A stretch of 64,000 nucleotides of DNA from Alteromonas_F sp964429915 (GTDB taxonomy: Bacteria > Pseudomonadota > Gammaproteobacteria > Enterobacterales > Alteromonadaceae), in NCBI GenBank assembly GCA_964429915.1, contig CAYSDZ010000004.1:92195-156194 (forward strand), read 5' to 3'. This document shows, piece by piece, positions 9,301 through 18,103 of this stretch (the stretch's first letter is position 1; the number at the start of each line of letters is the position of its first letter). The notes beneath the pieces are model-generated. The model saw only the letters and a program-made list of their open reading frames with translations. It did not search any database and was not told the origin of the DNA. Both the position numbers and the translations under genes were made by a program.

Positions 9301-12300
9301 ATGCTTGCTTTATTTAAACCCTTGGCGACTCGCAATGTGCTCGTTCCTCTATGCTGTTTAATGCTAGCTATTGCAATGATATGTTTTATTGGCCCCTATG
9401 TGGCAATAGCTGGAGTCACACCATTATTGAGTTGGGTTGCTCGCATTGTTACCTGCGTCTTTATCTTGCTTTGCTTTGCCCTGTACAAAACCATTCAACA
9501 TATTTTATCACTTAAAAATGAAGAAAAACTGGTTGAAGAAATCAGCACACAAGACGATGCTGAACAATTAATTGATGCTGAGTATCAAGCACTAAAAGAT
9601 AAATTCAAGTCTGCATTTACGCTGCGACAACGCTCTAAAAACAAGACCCTGATCGATATTCCTTGGTACATGATCATCGGTTCGCCAGGTGCAGGAAAAA
9701 CCACGCTGCTTTCAAACTCAGGCTTGCGCTTTCCTTTGGCAGAGAAACTCGATACAAAAGCGCTTCAAGGTGTGGGGGGAACCAAAAACTGTGACTGGTG
9801 GATAACACAAGATGCGGTGCTGTTAGATACGGCTGGTCGTTATACCTCGCAAGACAGTTATAAAAAAGTTGATGAATCAGGATGGCAGCATTTTCTTCAG
9901 CTTATTAAGCGTTATAGAAAAAAACCGCTAAGTGGAGTCATTGTCAGCATAAGCCTGTCTGACTTACTTCATTTAAATGAGTATGAGCTCACCAAGCACC
10001 TAGACCAGTTGAAACAAAGAGTGAGTGAAGTCAATATCGCTTTTGATGCTCGCTTACCCATTTACATCGTGATGACTAAAACTGACCTGCTAGCGGGATT
10101 CAGCGAGTTTTTCGAGACCTTCTCTCACAAAGAACGAGAACAAATATTAGGCTTCACATTCGACCCTCAAACTAGCCTTAGTGCTTTTAGCGAAGACGGC
10201 GCACTCGGGCAAGAATTCATAGCAAAATACGGTGCGTTATGTAAATCGCTAGCGCGCAGAAAATGGGCACGCATGGCAATAGAGCGTGACCATAAAAAGA
10301 AAAGCATGCTATATCTTTTCAGTGAGCAGTTCGGTTTGCTTCAACCTGCGATTAAACAGGTCATCGAGCAACTGAGCCGAGTAGAAGATGGCATACAAAG
10401 CAGTATCGTCAGAGGATGTTACTTTACCAGTGGCACGCAAACAGGCTCGCCTATCAATCGTATAGTTACACGCGTGGCACAAGTCACGGGTATGGCAGCG
10501 ACTCATCAAACACTCTGGAATAATGACCAGCGTAGCTATTTTATAAAAGACTGCCTCGAGCGCGTCATATTGAGCGAAGAAGATCGGTTCAGCTCTCTTT
10601 ATGGCTATGCAAAAAAACAAAGCCGCATCAAAACCGCCTGCCTTTTTGTTTTCTCGCTTGTAGGTGTTGTTTTTTGCCTTGGCTTGTCATTAAGCTATAA
10701 AAACAACCTTGACTATTTATCGGTTGCCGAAGCCAATATTAAGCAGTGGGAAACACGCTATTCAAGTAGCCTTAGCAGCGATTCTATCTTTTCCTCTGCA
10801 AAGCTTAATGAACAATTAAAGGCTTTACATACTTTTTCAGCGAACGAACGGGGCTTAGGCGATTTACTAAACCAACGCTTCGCCGGCTTAGGCTTGAACC
10901 AGCACCAGTCGCTTGAAAACGGTTTGCAAGCGAGTTACCGCCGTCTATTGAAACGTATATTACTACCGTTCATACAACAGCAATTAGAGCGTGATTTGTT
11001 AGATGAATCTGATACCACTCGTCAGTACCAAGCACTGAAAAGCTATCTAATGATGAGTAACAGCAAACGCAGAAACACCCCTTTTATCCAAACTTTTCTT
11101 GTTGAGAGTATTAATAGAAACAATTTATTTTCCGCTGCTGATCACGAACTGCTCCGTTTACATATTCAACGATTAGTAGAGATGAACATGGAATTTGATT
11201 CCGTTGATGAATCTAAAATTGAAGTTGCTCGAAAGCACCTGAGCAGGCAACAGCTCAGCGATATCTATTATCAACAGTTCAAAAGTGAACAGTTAAGAAG
11301 CAATCGACACTCTGAGTCTGGTCGTTTTTTATCTATGGCTCAACTTGCTGGTCCAAACTGGCGCAGCGTATTTAAATATACACAGGACGATGTTAACGCA
11401 ATCAGCGACTTTTATACGCCCGATGCATTTAACTCACTTTTTAAGCAGGGTATTGATCAATTCGTTAAACATTTGTCGAAAGAGCCATGGGTATTAGGCG
11501 ATGAACATGTCATCGATGAAAAACAGTTAAAACAAGACATTAGCAATCTTTATGTTCGCGACTATATTAACCAATGGCGAGCGTTGATTGATCGTATTCA
11601 CATTCGTTCTTTCTCAACTTCCGTGGTCTTAAGTAATAGCATTCAGACGCTATCTCAGCATGACTCTCCATTATTTATCTTGTTAAACAATATTAGTAGA
11701 GCGACGGATTTGTCAGTACCGAGTGATCGCTTAGTCAATAGCCAAGCCATCACTAACAGAGCGCCAAAAACAGTAAGCGACTTTGCTTCTACGCTATCGA
11801 GCCATTCTCCTAGAAACACAGTAAGCTCAAATTTTGAGACGCTACATAAAGCCTTGAAGCCGGAACGAAAGCAAAGTACCGAACAGTCTTTAGTTACCTT
11901 ATTACAAGACCTTAATATTGCGCTTAGTTTTCAAATTCAAGCCTCTTCAGACAATTTCACGCCCCTTTCAACAAAAAACTTACAAGGCTTTGGGTATGTA
12001 CAAATTTCACCTTTAAAGCGCTGGATCAACGAGCTGTCCGGCCAAATCGACAGATTGCAGTTTACACTGCAAAAACAACATCTAAACACACTGTGGATAA
12101 ACGCAACAGCACAACAATGCGTGTCGATAACAGAAAACACTTACCCGTTTAACTCACGTTCAATGGTAGATGCAAGCCTTGCTGATATAACACAGTTATT
12201 TGGTCAATCCGGTGCGATAAGCCAATATTTTAATACGCATTTTTCGCAGCTTATTAATCAGCAAGTTAGCCCATGGACATGGAAAAACGGTGTGCAAGAA

Positions 12301-12777
12301 AAATATGCCTTTCGTAACGACATACTCCGTTTTTTTGAACAGGTAAGAACAATACAAAACAGCTTGTTTTCGGCAACAAACAGTACACCTCGGATTTCAT
12401 TTACGCTCACACCTGTTTATTTAGATAACACCTTAGCCCGTGTTTCGATGACCATTTATGGTAAGCAACTTAATTATCAATTTGGTCGGCCCACTCCCCA
12501 ACAAATAACTTGGCCCCCAGTAAACAATTCGGTAAGCAGTGAAATTCGATTTGTGCGTAGAGATAATAGCGAAATAAGCGTGTCTCAAGAGGGCATCTTT
12601 TCACTGATGCGGCTAATACAAAACGCTGACGTTAAACGTGTATCAAACTCTAAAGTAGAAGTTGGTGTCACATACAGCGACTACTCAATGCTTTTTGAGT
12701 TGTCAGTCACTAGCCCCGGAGATCCCTTAATGCTAAATCAATTACGTGAATTTTCATGTTTACCGTCTTTGCTGTAA
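9301..12777 (+). CDS. tssM: T6SS inner-membrane ATPase-like protein TssM (IcmF)
   Basis: An 1158-residue TssM/IcmF/VasK protein. Two N-terminal transmembrane helices (about 12-30 and 42-62) precede a cytoplasmic NTPase-like domain with Walker A GSPGAGKTT at residues 127-135 and a LLDTAGRYTSQ switch-like block. A third helix (about 442-462) leads into a large periplasmic region that ends in the TssJ-binding beta domain. The Walker A Lys and Thr are kept, so nucleotide binding is likely. It starts 3 nt after tssL and is followed by tagF, in the usual rightward operon order. Confidence 0.96.
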   Translation: MLALFKPLATRNVLVPLCCLMLAIAMICFIGPYVAIAGVTPLLSWVARIVTCVFILLCFALYKTIQHILSLKNEEKLVEEISTQDDAEQLIDAEYQALKDKFKSAFTLRQRSKNKTLIDIPWYMIIGSPGAGKTTLLSNSGLRFPLAEKLDTKALQGVGGTKNCDWWITQDAVLLDTAGRYTSQDSYKKVDESGWQHFLQLIKRYRKKPLSGVIVSISLSDLLHLNEYELTKHLDQLKQRVSEVNIAFDARLPIYIVMTKTDLLAGFSEFFETFSHKEREQILGFTFDPQTSLSAFSEDGALGQEFIAKYGALCKSLARRKWARMAIERDHKKKSMLYLFSEQFGLLQPAIKQVIEQLSRVEDGIQSSIVRGCYFTSGTQTGSPINRIVTRVAQVTGMAATHQTLWNNDQRSYFIKDCLERVILSEEDRFSSLYGYAKKQSRIKTACLFVFSLVGVVFCLGLSLSYKNNLDYLSVAEANIKQWETRYSSSLSSDSIFSSAKLNEQLKALHTFSANERGLGDLLNQRFAGLGLNQHQSLENGLQASYRRLLKRILLPFIQQQLERDLLDESDTTRQYQALKSYLMMSNSKRRNTPFIQTFLVESINRNNLFSAADHELLRLHIQRLVEMNMEFDSVDESKIEVARKHLSRQQLSDIYYQQFKSEQLRSNRHSESGRFLSMAQLAGPNWRSVFKYTQDDVNAISDFYTPDAFNSLFKQGIDQFVKHLSKEPWVLGDEHVIDEKQLKQDISNLYVRDYINQWRALIDRIHIRSFSTSVVLSNSIQTLSQHDSPLFILLNNISRATDLSVPSDRLVNSQAITNRAPKTVSDFASTLSSHSPRNTVSSNFETLHKALKPERKQSTEQSLVTLLQDLNIALSFQIQASSDNFTPLSTKNLQGFGYVQISPLKRWINELSGQIDRLQFTLQKQHLNTLWINATAQQCVSITENTYPFNSRSMVDASLADITQLFGQSGAISQYFNTHFSQLINQQVSPWTWKNGVQEKYAFRNDILRFFEQVRTIQNSLFSATNSTPRISFTLTPVYLDNTLARVSMTIYGKQLNYQFGRPTPQQITWPPVNNSVSSEIRFVRRDNSEISVSQEGIFSLMRLIQNADVKRVSNSKVEVGVTYSDYSMLFELSVTSPGDPLMLNQLREFSCLPSLL

Positions 12778-12794
12778 GTGTGCGCTAGTCACTT

Positions 12795-13499
12795 ATGAAA
12801 GTGGGTTTTTTTGGCAAACTGCCAAGCTACGGAGATTTTATTCAACGCAATGTGACTGCAGATTTGGTAAATGAGTGGGATAATTGGTTAAGCCAAGGTT
12901 TGGATAAATCAAAACATCAATTGCAATTACGGTGGGCTAGCTATTATTTTGCGTCTCCAATTTGGCGTTTTTGTTTTAAATCTAGCTGTAATCCACAAAC
13001 AGTTGTTACGGGGCTTAAGATGCCCAGTGTCGACAAAGCAGGTAGAGCCTATCCTTTTACCTTGTTTTGCGAATTGCAAGGACCCGCTGACATATTCACC
13101 ATCTCTTCGGAGATAGACTCGCTGCATCAAAAAGCTGAGTTAGTATTGCTCGCATTGCTTGAGTCAGCATGTCCCGACTTGGATGATTGTGTTGTTGGTC
13201 TACAAAATATTTACCGCCCTTTCCGCCCCAAACCAAGCCCATGTACTGCCCTAAACGTTAATCAGCACTGCGTTAGTGAACTCTTGCGTATGGAGAGCTT
13301 AAGCTTAGACAGCCATTCTTGTTCTAGTTTGCATAACATGCACTATCAATTTTTATCGAATTACTTAACACGCCATCAAACACAGATATCCATTTGGCAT
13401 TTCGGTGCAACAAAAACACTCAAACAGCACATTCGCTATTACCAAAATTTGCCCCCTGCCGAAGCCTATTCTTCATTACTGCTTGCTGACAAAGACTGA
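12795..13499 (+). CDS. tagF: T6SS-associated protein TagF (ImpM-type)
   Basis: A 234-residue TagF/ImpM-family protein. The hallmark N-terminus VGFFGKLPSYGDFIQRN and the WRFCFKSS and PSVDKAGRAYPFTLF blocks are present. In Pseudomonas and Agrobacterium TagF is a post-translational repressor of T6SS assembly that acts with or through Fha, in parallel to the threonine-phosphorylation pathway. It is the last gene of the rightward operon. Here it is a stand-alone ImpM domain; in some species it is fused to a PP2C phosphatase, whereas in this genome the PP2C gene is separate, 2.5 kb downstream. Confidence 0.92.
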   Translation: MKVGFFGKLPSYGDFIQRNVTADLVNEWDNWLSQGLDKSKHQLQLRWASYYFASPIWRFCFKSSCNPQTVVTGLKMPSVDKAGRAYPFTLFCELQGPADIFTISSEIDSLHQKAELVLLALLESACPDLDDCVVGLQNIYRPFRPKPSPCTALNVNQHCVSELLRMESLSLDSHSCSSLHNMHYQFLSNYLTRHQTQISIWHFGATKTLKQHIRYYQNLPPAEAYSSLLLADKD

Positions 13500-13582
13500 G
13501 CATTGTCAATCACAGTTCGAAATACCCAAGCTTTGTCGGTAAACTATAGGTCTATTTGGTACTTGAAGGTTTGCTAGTTAAA

Positions 13583-14497
13583 ATGCAATGGTTTCCGGGA
13601 CACATGCACAAAGCGCTGAAAGAAATGCGCGAAAATATCAATAATATCGACGTAATGATTGAGGTACTCGATGCGCGCATCCCTTATTCCAGTGAAAATC
13701 CGGAAATCGCCAAAATCAGAGGTGAAAAGCCTTGCTTAAAAATACTTAACAAATACGATCTGGCTGATCCCACTATCACCCTTGAGTGGCAACAAACGCT
13801 AGAAAAGCAGCAAGGTATCCTTGCCCTTGCTGTAGGCAAAGAGACGGCAAATATCCGCGATAAAATCACACAATCGCTGATTGAGCTTTGCCCCAACAAA
13901 CACGCCTCAGTAAAAAACATCAATGCCATGATCGTAGGCATCCCCAATGTCGGAAAGTCTACACTTATCAATACCTTAGCCCAGAGAATAATAGCAAAAA
14001 CTGGTAATGAACCCGCGGTCACCAAGTCGCAGCAACGAATTAACCTAGGCTCAGGCATTGTACTGTTTGATACGCCTGGCGTGTTATGGCCAAAGCTAGC
14101 CAATCCTCAGTCTATTTACCGCCTTGCCGCCTGTGGAGCAGTAAAACAAACCGCCATGAATTACGACGATGTCGGTTTTTTTGCCGCTGAATATTTAATT
14201 ACCGCTTACCCTGACAACTTAAAACAACGCTACAAACTTGAGCATATTGCTGATACCGAACTAACATTTCTTGAAGATGCGGCTAAAGCACGTGGTGCAC
14301 TGATGGCAGGAGGACGAGTGAACTTACAAAAAATATGCGAAGTGCTGGTAAACGAATTACAAGCGGGCGTGTTAGGCAGAATTAGCATGGAAACGCCGCG
14401 CATGATAGAAATAGAAAAACAACACATGGCTGAGGCAGAAATCCAAAAAGCGAGTGACAAAGGCAAGCGTAAAAAACGGTTTAAGCGCAGCCGTTAA
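13583..14497 (+). CDS. Circularly permuted ribosome-biogenesis GTPase (YlqF/RbgA-type)
   Basis: A 304-residue YawG/YlqF-family GTPase. The G motifs are circularly permuted: G4 (LNKYDL) precedes G1 (GIPNVGKST), followed by G3 (DTPG). The N-terminal MQWFPGHMHKA signature is that of YlqF/RbgA, which acts in late 50S subunit maturation. The open frame extends nine codons further upstream (13556), but the internal ATG at 13583 starts exactly at the family N-terminus. The C-terminus is rich in Lys/Arg, suiting rRNA contact. Its last 17 nt overlap the convergent rlmE gene. Confidence 0.9.
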   Translation: MQWFPGHMHKALKEMRENINNIDVMIEVLDARIPYSSENPEIAKIRGEKPCLKILNKYDLADPTITLEWQQTLEKQQGILALAVGKETANIRDKITQSLIELCPNKHASVKNINAMIVGIPNVGKSTLINTLAQRIIAKTGNEPAVTKSQQRINLGSGIVLFDTPGVLWPKLANPQSIYRLAACGAVKQTAMNYDDVGFFAAEYLITAYPDNLKQRYKLEHIADTELTFLEDAAKARGALMAGGRVNLQKICEVLVNELQAGVLGRISMETPRMIEIEKQHMAEAEIQKASDKGKRKKRFKRSR

Positions 14498-15107
14498 ACC
14501 CTTTAGCCACCACATACACTTCACGAGAGCGCGGTCGCGATGCGGCGGGCTTTCTTATTACTACTTTCTTAAAACTATTTCGCACGTCTTTGATGTATTC
14601 TTCATAACCCACTCCCTGAAATACTTTGGCACAAAAGCTGCCGTTGTTAGTTAACACATTTCTTGCCATATCTAGTGCGAGTTCCACCAAGTACATTGAA
14701 CTGTATTGGTCCGTTGTATTCACACCGCTCATATTTGGAGCCATGTCGCTGAGCACTACGTCAACCTTTCGATCACCTAACACGCTGAGAATTTGGTTAT
14801 AAACCGTTTCTTCTGTGAAGTCACCTTGAACAAACTCGACGCCAATTAGGCTGTCCATGGGTAAAATATCAGAAGCGATCACACAACCTGTTTTCCCTAC
14901 TAGGGGTGCAGCAACCTGCGACCAGCCCCCGGGAGCCGACCCTAAATCCATTACTACACTGCCCGAAGCAATAAGTTTGTCCTTTTCATTTAATTCAAGC
15001 AATTTATAGCTCGCTCTCGAACGATAGCCATCGACTTGTGCTTTTTTAACGTAAGGATCGTTTACATGTTCCTCAAGCCATTTTTTACTGGTTTTGGAGC
15101 GCGCCAT
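14481..15107 (-). CDS. rlmE: 23S rRNA (uridine2552-2'-O)-methyltransferase RlmE
   Basis: A 208-residue RrmJ/FtsJ-family SAM-dependent methyltransferase that modifies U2552 of 23S rRNA in the 50S A-loop. The SAM-binding motif MDLGSAPGGWSQ is clear. The K-D-K-E catalytic tetrad is visible in SYKLLEL, LSDMAPNMSG, CAKVFQG and SREVYVVAKGF. The length matches E. coli RlmE (209). It overlaps the YlqF-type gene tail-to-tail. The usual downstream ftsH is not here. Confidence 0.96.
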   Translation of the reverse strand: MARSKTSKKWLEEHVNDPYVKKAQVDGYRSRASYKLLELNEKDKLIASGSVVMDLGSAPGGWSQVAAPLVGKTGCVIASDILPMDSLIGVEFVQGDFTEETVYNQILSVLGDRKVDVVLSDMAPNMSGVNTTDQYSSMYLVELALDMARNVLTNNGSFCAKVFQGVGYEEYIKDVRNSFKKVVIRKPAASRPRSREVYVVAKGFNGCA

Positions 15108-15246
15108 TGCTTAGGTTTTATCCTTATAGTTGAGTTCTTAAGGCTTGCATTGTAATGCTGTCGTTTCAATTTGCCAATTTTCACTTAGGCCATGATAAAC
15201 TTGGCGACCCTGTTCTTGCTATGACACCTAAAGAATACCTAGCTGC

Positions 15247-15990
15247 ATGAAATTTGACGACGCAAAAAAATTACTCAAAAAAAAATATCGCCAACAATTA
15301 GAGCACTTCTTGTTGGAAGGCGAGCATTTGCTGTTGGAATTAGATAAAAGGTTAAATGACTTAGCAAATCCTCCCGTTATTACGCTTTTTTTGACTCAAC
15401 AACATGCGGCAATAACAACGCGTTTGCATGCTCAATATAATGGTATCGTGATTTCTGAAAAGCAAATGCTGGCTTTAAGTGATACTCAAACTCCACAAGG
15501 AATTGTTGCTTGTGTGCCAGTTTACTTTTTGAATATATGCCGTCAAAACGCCAAGCCCCCTTCTCGTTTTATTTATCTGCATGAAATACAAGATCCTGGT
15601 AATTTAGGCACCATTATCCGCACTTTAGCTTGGTTTAACGGTTTTGGTTTGCTCATCAGTCCAAACAGTGTTGATGTATTTAATGCTAAAGTGCTGCGAG
15701 CCAGTATGGGCGCGTTGTTTCACTTACCTATAGAGCAAGACGTTTTATTTGAAAGCTTACCCTCTCGGTTCAAGCAATTTGCTGTTTTAGATTTGCATGG
15801 ACAAACCATTCAATCGGATTCATTTGGCCATTTCGATTGCTATTTGTTTGGTAATGAAGCTCGTGGTGTACCCAGACAGTTTTTAAGTGAGCTTGATTCA
15901 ATCCCCTTCACCATTGAAGGCGATGGTCAGATAGATTCATTGAATCTAGCTATGTCTGTAGGTATGTGTGCGTATCGCCTTAGTTGCTAA
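15247..15990 (+). CDS. TrmH/SpoU-family RNA 2'-O-methyltransferase
   Basis: A 247-residue SPOUT methyltransferase. The three family motifs are present: IQDPGNLGTIIRT (motif 1), FGNEARGVP (motif 2) and DSLNLAMSVGM (motif 3). The N-terminal ~100 residues resemble the small substrate-binding domain (LLEGEHLLLEL, TPQGIVACV) of RlmB/TsnR-like enzymes. The target, rRNA or tRNA, cannot be read from sequence; it is distinct from TrmL encoded at 60.4 kb. It starts divergently from rlmE and ends 3 nt before the convergent PP2C gene. Confidence 0.87.
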   Translation: MKFDDAKKLLKKKYRQQLEHFLLEGEHLLLELDKRLNDLANPPVITLFLTQQHAAITTRLHAQYNGIVISEKQMLALSDTQTPQGIVACVPVYFLNICRQNAKPPSRFIYLHEIQDPGNLGTIIRTLAWFNGFGLLISPNSVDVFNAKVLRASMGALFHLPIEQDVLFESLPSRFKQFAVLDLHGQTIQSDSFGHFDCYLFGNEARGVPRQFLSELDSIPFTIEGDGQIDSLNLAMSVGMCAYRLSC

Positions 15991-15993
15991 TTG

Positions 15994-16782
15994 TCAAAAA
16001 GATAAGGGCAAGGTGCTATCTAAAATGTTATCTTGCGAAACAGACGCTAAATGGGAATTTCCTTTGCCTAGTTGGTTGTACACATAAATACACGTAACGT
16101 TATCTTTTGCCTGTCGAGCTAAGGCTGCATCTACCAAAACTGATGCCATATTTTTGCATCCATTATTAAGCAGCACATGTTCAAGTTCGTCGTCGTTAAT
16201 GACCTTATTAAGACCATCGCTACACAACAAAAACTGGTCTTTAGCTAGGAGGTCAACACTTAACACACTGAGTTCTATCGTACTGGCTGCGCCTATGGCG
16301 CGCGTAATCACGTTGGCTTGAGGATGCTTTTCTGCTTCTTCGTCACCGATTAGTCCTGCGTCTAATAGGTCTTGCACATGGCTATGATCGCGAGTTAAAC
16401 AGCTTAACTGTCTGTTTCTCAAACGGTAAACTCGACTATCTCCAGCCCAAATACAATGAGCGTATTGATGATCAATCAACAACACCACCACTGTACTGCC
16501 GATCACGCAGTGCTGAGACTGTGCAAGCGCCCAAACTTGCGTGTTAACGCGGTGGAGCGTTTCTGATATTTGTTTAGTCGATATAGGATTTTTCGATGTT
16601 GCCAGAGTGTGTAAGGCCTCTGTTATAGTACGACTTGCAAGGTCGCCTTTGGAGTGCCCTCCCATTCCGTCAGCGACACACCATAACATTTGCTTAGGAT
16701 TATCACTAAAAGCGTCTTCATTCACTTTTCTTACCGTTCCGATGTCAGTTTTTGCACTAGACACCCACTCAGTTTTACTCAT
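15994..16782 (-). CDS. PP2C-type Ser/Thr protein phosphatase (T6SS PppA/Stp-like)
   Basis: A 262-residue PPM/PP2C phosphatase. The metal-binding and catalytic motifs are intact: KVNEDAF, CVADGMGGHSKGD, WAGDSRVYRL, LLCSDGLNKV and AKDNVTCIYV. In T6SS clusters a PP2C (PppA) reverses phosphorylation by the PpkA kinase and so damps secretion. A transmembrane Ser/Thr kinase gene lies divergently 2.6 kb away and an FHA gene is in the T6SS operon, so that role is likely. No transmembrane segment is seen, so the enzyme is cytoplasmic. Between it and the kinase sits an accessory patch. Confidence 0.9.
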   Translation of the reverse strand: MSKTEWVSSAKTDIGTVRKVNEDAFSDNPKQMLWCVADGMGGHSKGDLASRTITEALHTLATSKNPISTKQISETLHRVNTQVWALAQSQHCVIGSTVVVLLIDHQYAHCIWAGDSRVYRLRNRQLSCLTRDHSHVQDLLDAGLIGDEEAEKHPQANVITRAIGAASTIELSVLSVDLLAKDQFLLCSDGLNKVINDDELEHVLLNNGCKNMASVLVDAALARQAKDNVTCIYVYNQLGKGNSHLASVSQDNILDSTLPLSF

Positions 16783-16941
16783 CTGTTTTCTAACAAGCGA
16801 TTTTTATTGAGACTGTTACGAAACTGACACTCATATTGTTGCAGTCTTGTTGCAATCATACATTTAATGTTCACTAAAGCCACACGACGGGATTATACTT
16901 TGCTCATATTTCAGCCAAATAGCGATCACAAATAGGCAGCT

Positions 16942-17439
16942 CTAAACCTCAAGACCGCTCTGCTTCTGTTCAATATCGATGTTTGCGATACGAGCGATTC
17001 GGTAGCAATCGTTAATAAATTTTATAACGTCGTTACCCTCACTCATTTGCATATTTCTTGTCATTGGGGTGTTCGGTGCTGTCGGTGCTTTGTAATTATC
17101 CCGCATTGCGTTATAGATTATCGCTGCCCGAGACATACCAAAACTGATGCCCTTAACTCGCTTAATGCCTGCAAAGTTCATAACCGCCGCATCCGGCGTT
17201 GGTTGGGCGGTAATAGCAACTCCCTGTAAACCTTTGACTGGCTTGGTTGAAAGTGGACTAATGTTTTCAAAGGCCTGTCTTGCCCCTCCCTGCTCCTGAT
17301 ATACCTTGAGCAGTTTGATACCGTTGTCGAGCTCTTCTTTATTCTGACAATACAAGACAATCTTATCAGCACGATGTTTTGAAAGCGGTCCTGGAACAAT
17401 GAGTTTTCCTGACGATGGAACATCTGAATGAGCGTCCAT
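16942..17439 (-). CDS. HopA1-type effector-like protein, C-terminal part (probably frameshifted gene)
   Basis: A 165-residue frame that reads like the conserved half of Pseudomonas syringae HopA1. Recognisable pieces are SSGKLIVPGP, ADKIVLYC, GIKLLKVYQEQGG, an ISPLS motif, and SFGMSRAAIIYNAM; HopA1 has equivalent GKVVGPAKYGQQ, DSAILYI, HTPLSM and SHGQARTHVIMDAL segments in the same order. The frame extends upstream of the ATG (residues TFYSPIVFCYLAYH) back to a TGA near 17500, overlapping the end of the preceding ORF in a different frame. The two ORFs are therefore most simply one gene split by a single-base frameshift. A secreted toxin or effector role is inferred from the family and the T6SS/Rhs context, not shown. 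Confidence 0.6.
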   Translation of the reverse strand: MDAHSDVPSSGKLIVPGPLSKHRADKIVLYCQNKEELDNGIKLLKVYQEQGGARQAFENISPLSTKPVKGLQGVAITAQPTPDAAVMNFAGIKRVKGISFGMSRAAIIYNAMRDNYKAPTAPNTPMTRNMQMSEGNDVIKFINDCYRIARIANIDIEQKQSGLEV

Positions 17440-17462
17440 ATGATAGGCAAGATAGCAAAAGA

Positions 17463-17861
17463 CTATCGGTGAATAAAAGGTCCTCGGAGCATTCTCGTTT
17501 CGTTGTCAAAGATACTTTTTGAGTACTGCTTAGAAATCTGCTTTTGCAACAGGACGAGTTTCGACGAATCCTTGTCAAGTAATTCGTTGAGGTAACCGGC
17601 CATCTCGGCAATGCTGTTTCCAGAAAGCTTCACGCTCCTGTGGCTTTGAAAATAGAACGTTAGATTTGCACATTTTTGAAAATGTAATTCGATTTCTTCT
17701 AGCACCGAGCAAAGACCGGGGTCACGAATACAATCGAAATAATTGTAGTAATTGTATATTCGGCGCGTTCGCGCCTCTGCACCTTGCGCCTGCATTACGT
17801 AATGACGGTTGTGCCATGCTTTGAGCGCAAACTCCAAAAAGCCAGCCGAGGGGTCGGACAT
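17463..17861 (-). CDS. N-terminal part of the HopA1-like effector gene (or separate small protein)
   Basis: A 132-residue ORF with a plausible SD (AGGAAAG) before its ATG. It is rich in Tyr and His (RRIYNYYNYFDC). On its own it resembles nothing recognised, but it ends in IFDNETRMLRGPFIHR just where the next ORF becomes open in the -1 frame (ENAPRTFYSPIVF). A joined product would be about 300 residues, similar to other HopA1-domain proteins. The ORF is in the same frame as the Rhs tip fragment just upstream, separated by one stop codon. The alternative is that it is an independent chaperone or immunity gene. Composition is similar to neighbours. Confidence 0.5.
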   Translation of the reverse strand: MSDPSAGFLEFALKAWHNRHYVMQAQGAEARTRRIYNYYNYFDCIRDPGLCSVLEEIELHFQKCANLTFYFQSHRSVKLSGNSIAEMAGYLNELLDKDSSKLVLLQKQISKQYSKSIFDNETRMLRGPFIHR

Positions 17862-17903
17862 AAGCTTTCCTGTTAAATAATCAGTCTGAAACGCATTGAT
17901 TTT

Positions 17904-18068
17904 TCAACCTACGGGATGCGGTTTTGAGAAGTTGCAGCGCGGGTTACTTACGTATGAGTATCTGTTAAATGTAGATATGTCAGACGGTTTATATCCAACC
18001 GGATCATTCGAATAAAACCGCCCGATCACTGGAACATAATATCGTGCCTGCATATACAGTAATCGATT
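17904..18068 (-). pseudogene. Rhs/YD-repeat core tip fragment
   Basis: A 54-codon open stretch between in-frame stops translates to LLYMQARYYVPVIGRFYSND followed by PVGYKPSD and NRYSYVSNP. This is the highly conserved end of the Rhs core (normally YMQARYYDPxxGRF.S.DP..... N.Y.Y..N.P), after which polymorphic C-terminal toxin domains are joined. Everything upstream of this tip is missing; the yhaV stop lies 36 nt away. The fragment ends at a TGA at 17904-17906. It is a remnant, indicating that an Rhs-type toxin gene once stood here or that a displaced Rhs end was captured. Confidence 0.75.
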
Positions 18069-18103
18069 TTATGAGCCGCTTATTCTGAGCAGTTCAAAGA
18101 CGA

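Noticed and set aside
17470..17500. Programmed -1 frameshift joining the two HopA1-like ORFs
   Set aside because: The overlap has CCTTTTAT but no standard X XXY YYZ slippery heptamer and no evident downstream pseudoknot; a plain indel mutation or sequencing error is simpler.
17178..17611. Two further reverse-strand ORFs (90 and 81 aa) inside the HopA1-like region
   Set aside because: They overlap the better frames, are rich in Ser/Arg/Cys as expected of shadow frames, and lack ribosome binding sites.
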